NCBI RefSeq assembly: GCF_021018895.1
Contig: NC_079371.1
Span: 12,359,501 to 12,423,500, forward strand
Origin: Seriola aureovittata
Lineage: Eukaryota > Chordata > Actinopteri > Carangiformes > Carangidae
Reading direction: 5' to 3'
DNA: 64,000 nt
The notes under the pieces are model-generated. The model was given only the letters and a program-made list of their open reading frames with translations. It searched no databases and was not told the origin of the DNA. Of the stretch, positions 63,663 to 64,000 are shown in pieces; the stretch's first letter is position 1, and each line of letters begins with the position of its first letter. The position numbers and the translations under genes are program-made.

Positions 63663-64000
63663 TAAGCCACAGTGAGCTGTTCTTCTTTATCTGCCTCAGC
63701 AACTAAAAGTCACAGCCCAAATATCTGTTTCACAATCAGTTTGTGTTCTCTGATTCACAAAGTTCCTCTCCAGCTCCTGCTCCCCGGCATTCACATACCT
63801 TTCACTTTCTTCATTTCTGTTATTTTTCTCAGGGCTGAATGTCTTTTCAGCATAGGTCCCTTTTGCCGCCATACACCCACACACCCATAGCAACACGTTG
63901 TCGTTTCTTGGTAACCACATTTACGCAATGAGTAAAGAAATTGAAGGTAGAGCAGGCATGGATAAGGTCTAGCTTATAGCCTTATATAAATCTATCCAAG
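63663..64000. other. Window end, nothing recognised
   Basis: No exon, RNA gene or repeat family is recognised in the last 340 bp. Confidence 0.5.

Overview
This window is vertebrate nuclear DNA, almost certainly from a ray-finned (percomorph-like) fish. Genes are split by GT-AG introns. Long AT-rich gaps hold many dinucleotide microsatellites and the fish-type dispersed repeats: Tc1-like transposon remnants, tRNA-derived SINEs, LINE fragments and several repeat families present in multiple copies here. Three protein-coding genes can be supported.

(1) mrpl11 (+ strand, coding exons between 12391 and 40787) encodes mitochondrial large-subunit ribosomal protein L11. Its five coding exons join in frame to 195 codons plus stop. 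Intron 1 is about 19.7 kb. (2) A tmem121-family gene (- strand, 21401-22465) has one intact 354-codon coding exon and lies antisense inside mrpl11 intron 1. (3) npas4 (- strand, 44926-48888) encodes the neuronal activity-induced bHLH-PAS transcription factor. Its eight coding exons join in frame to 936 codons plus stop. mrpl11 and npas4 are tail to tail, as I recall for the mammalian pair.

Layout: 1-12390 is intergenic, with dispersed repeats, a broken Tc1-like element (4538-5619) and a SINE. 12391-40787 is mrpl11. Besides tmem121, its introns hold a Tc1 foldback (about 14634-15678) nested in an older repeat, a (TG)80 tract, a C27 run, a LINE fragment, and an opposed (CA)n/(TG)n pair whose TG arm runs into the exon 4 splice acceptor. 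40788-44925 is the convergent intergenic/3'-UTR region. 44926-49290 is npas4 with a TATA-type promoter. Upstream of it are near-CRE and MEF2-type sites. 49600-64000 is intergenic: microsatellites, SINEs and a roughly 0.9 kb foldback element (62755-63662), with no gene recognised.

The strongest regulatory signal is in npas4 intron 1. Two near-consensus RE1/NRSE (REST) sites lie 48 bp apart, with a degenerate third in reverse orientation between them. This fits a gene silenced outside neurons. The oddest gene-structure feature is the mrpl11 exon 4 acceptor, which uses a UG repeat in place of a normal polypyrimidine tract. I see no prokaryotic-type system, CRISPR array, viral gene or intact transposase.
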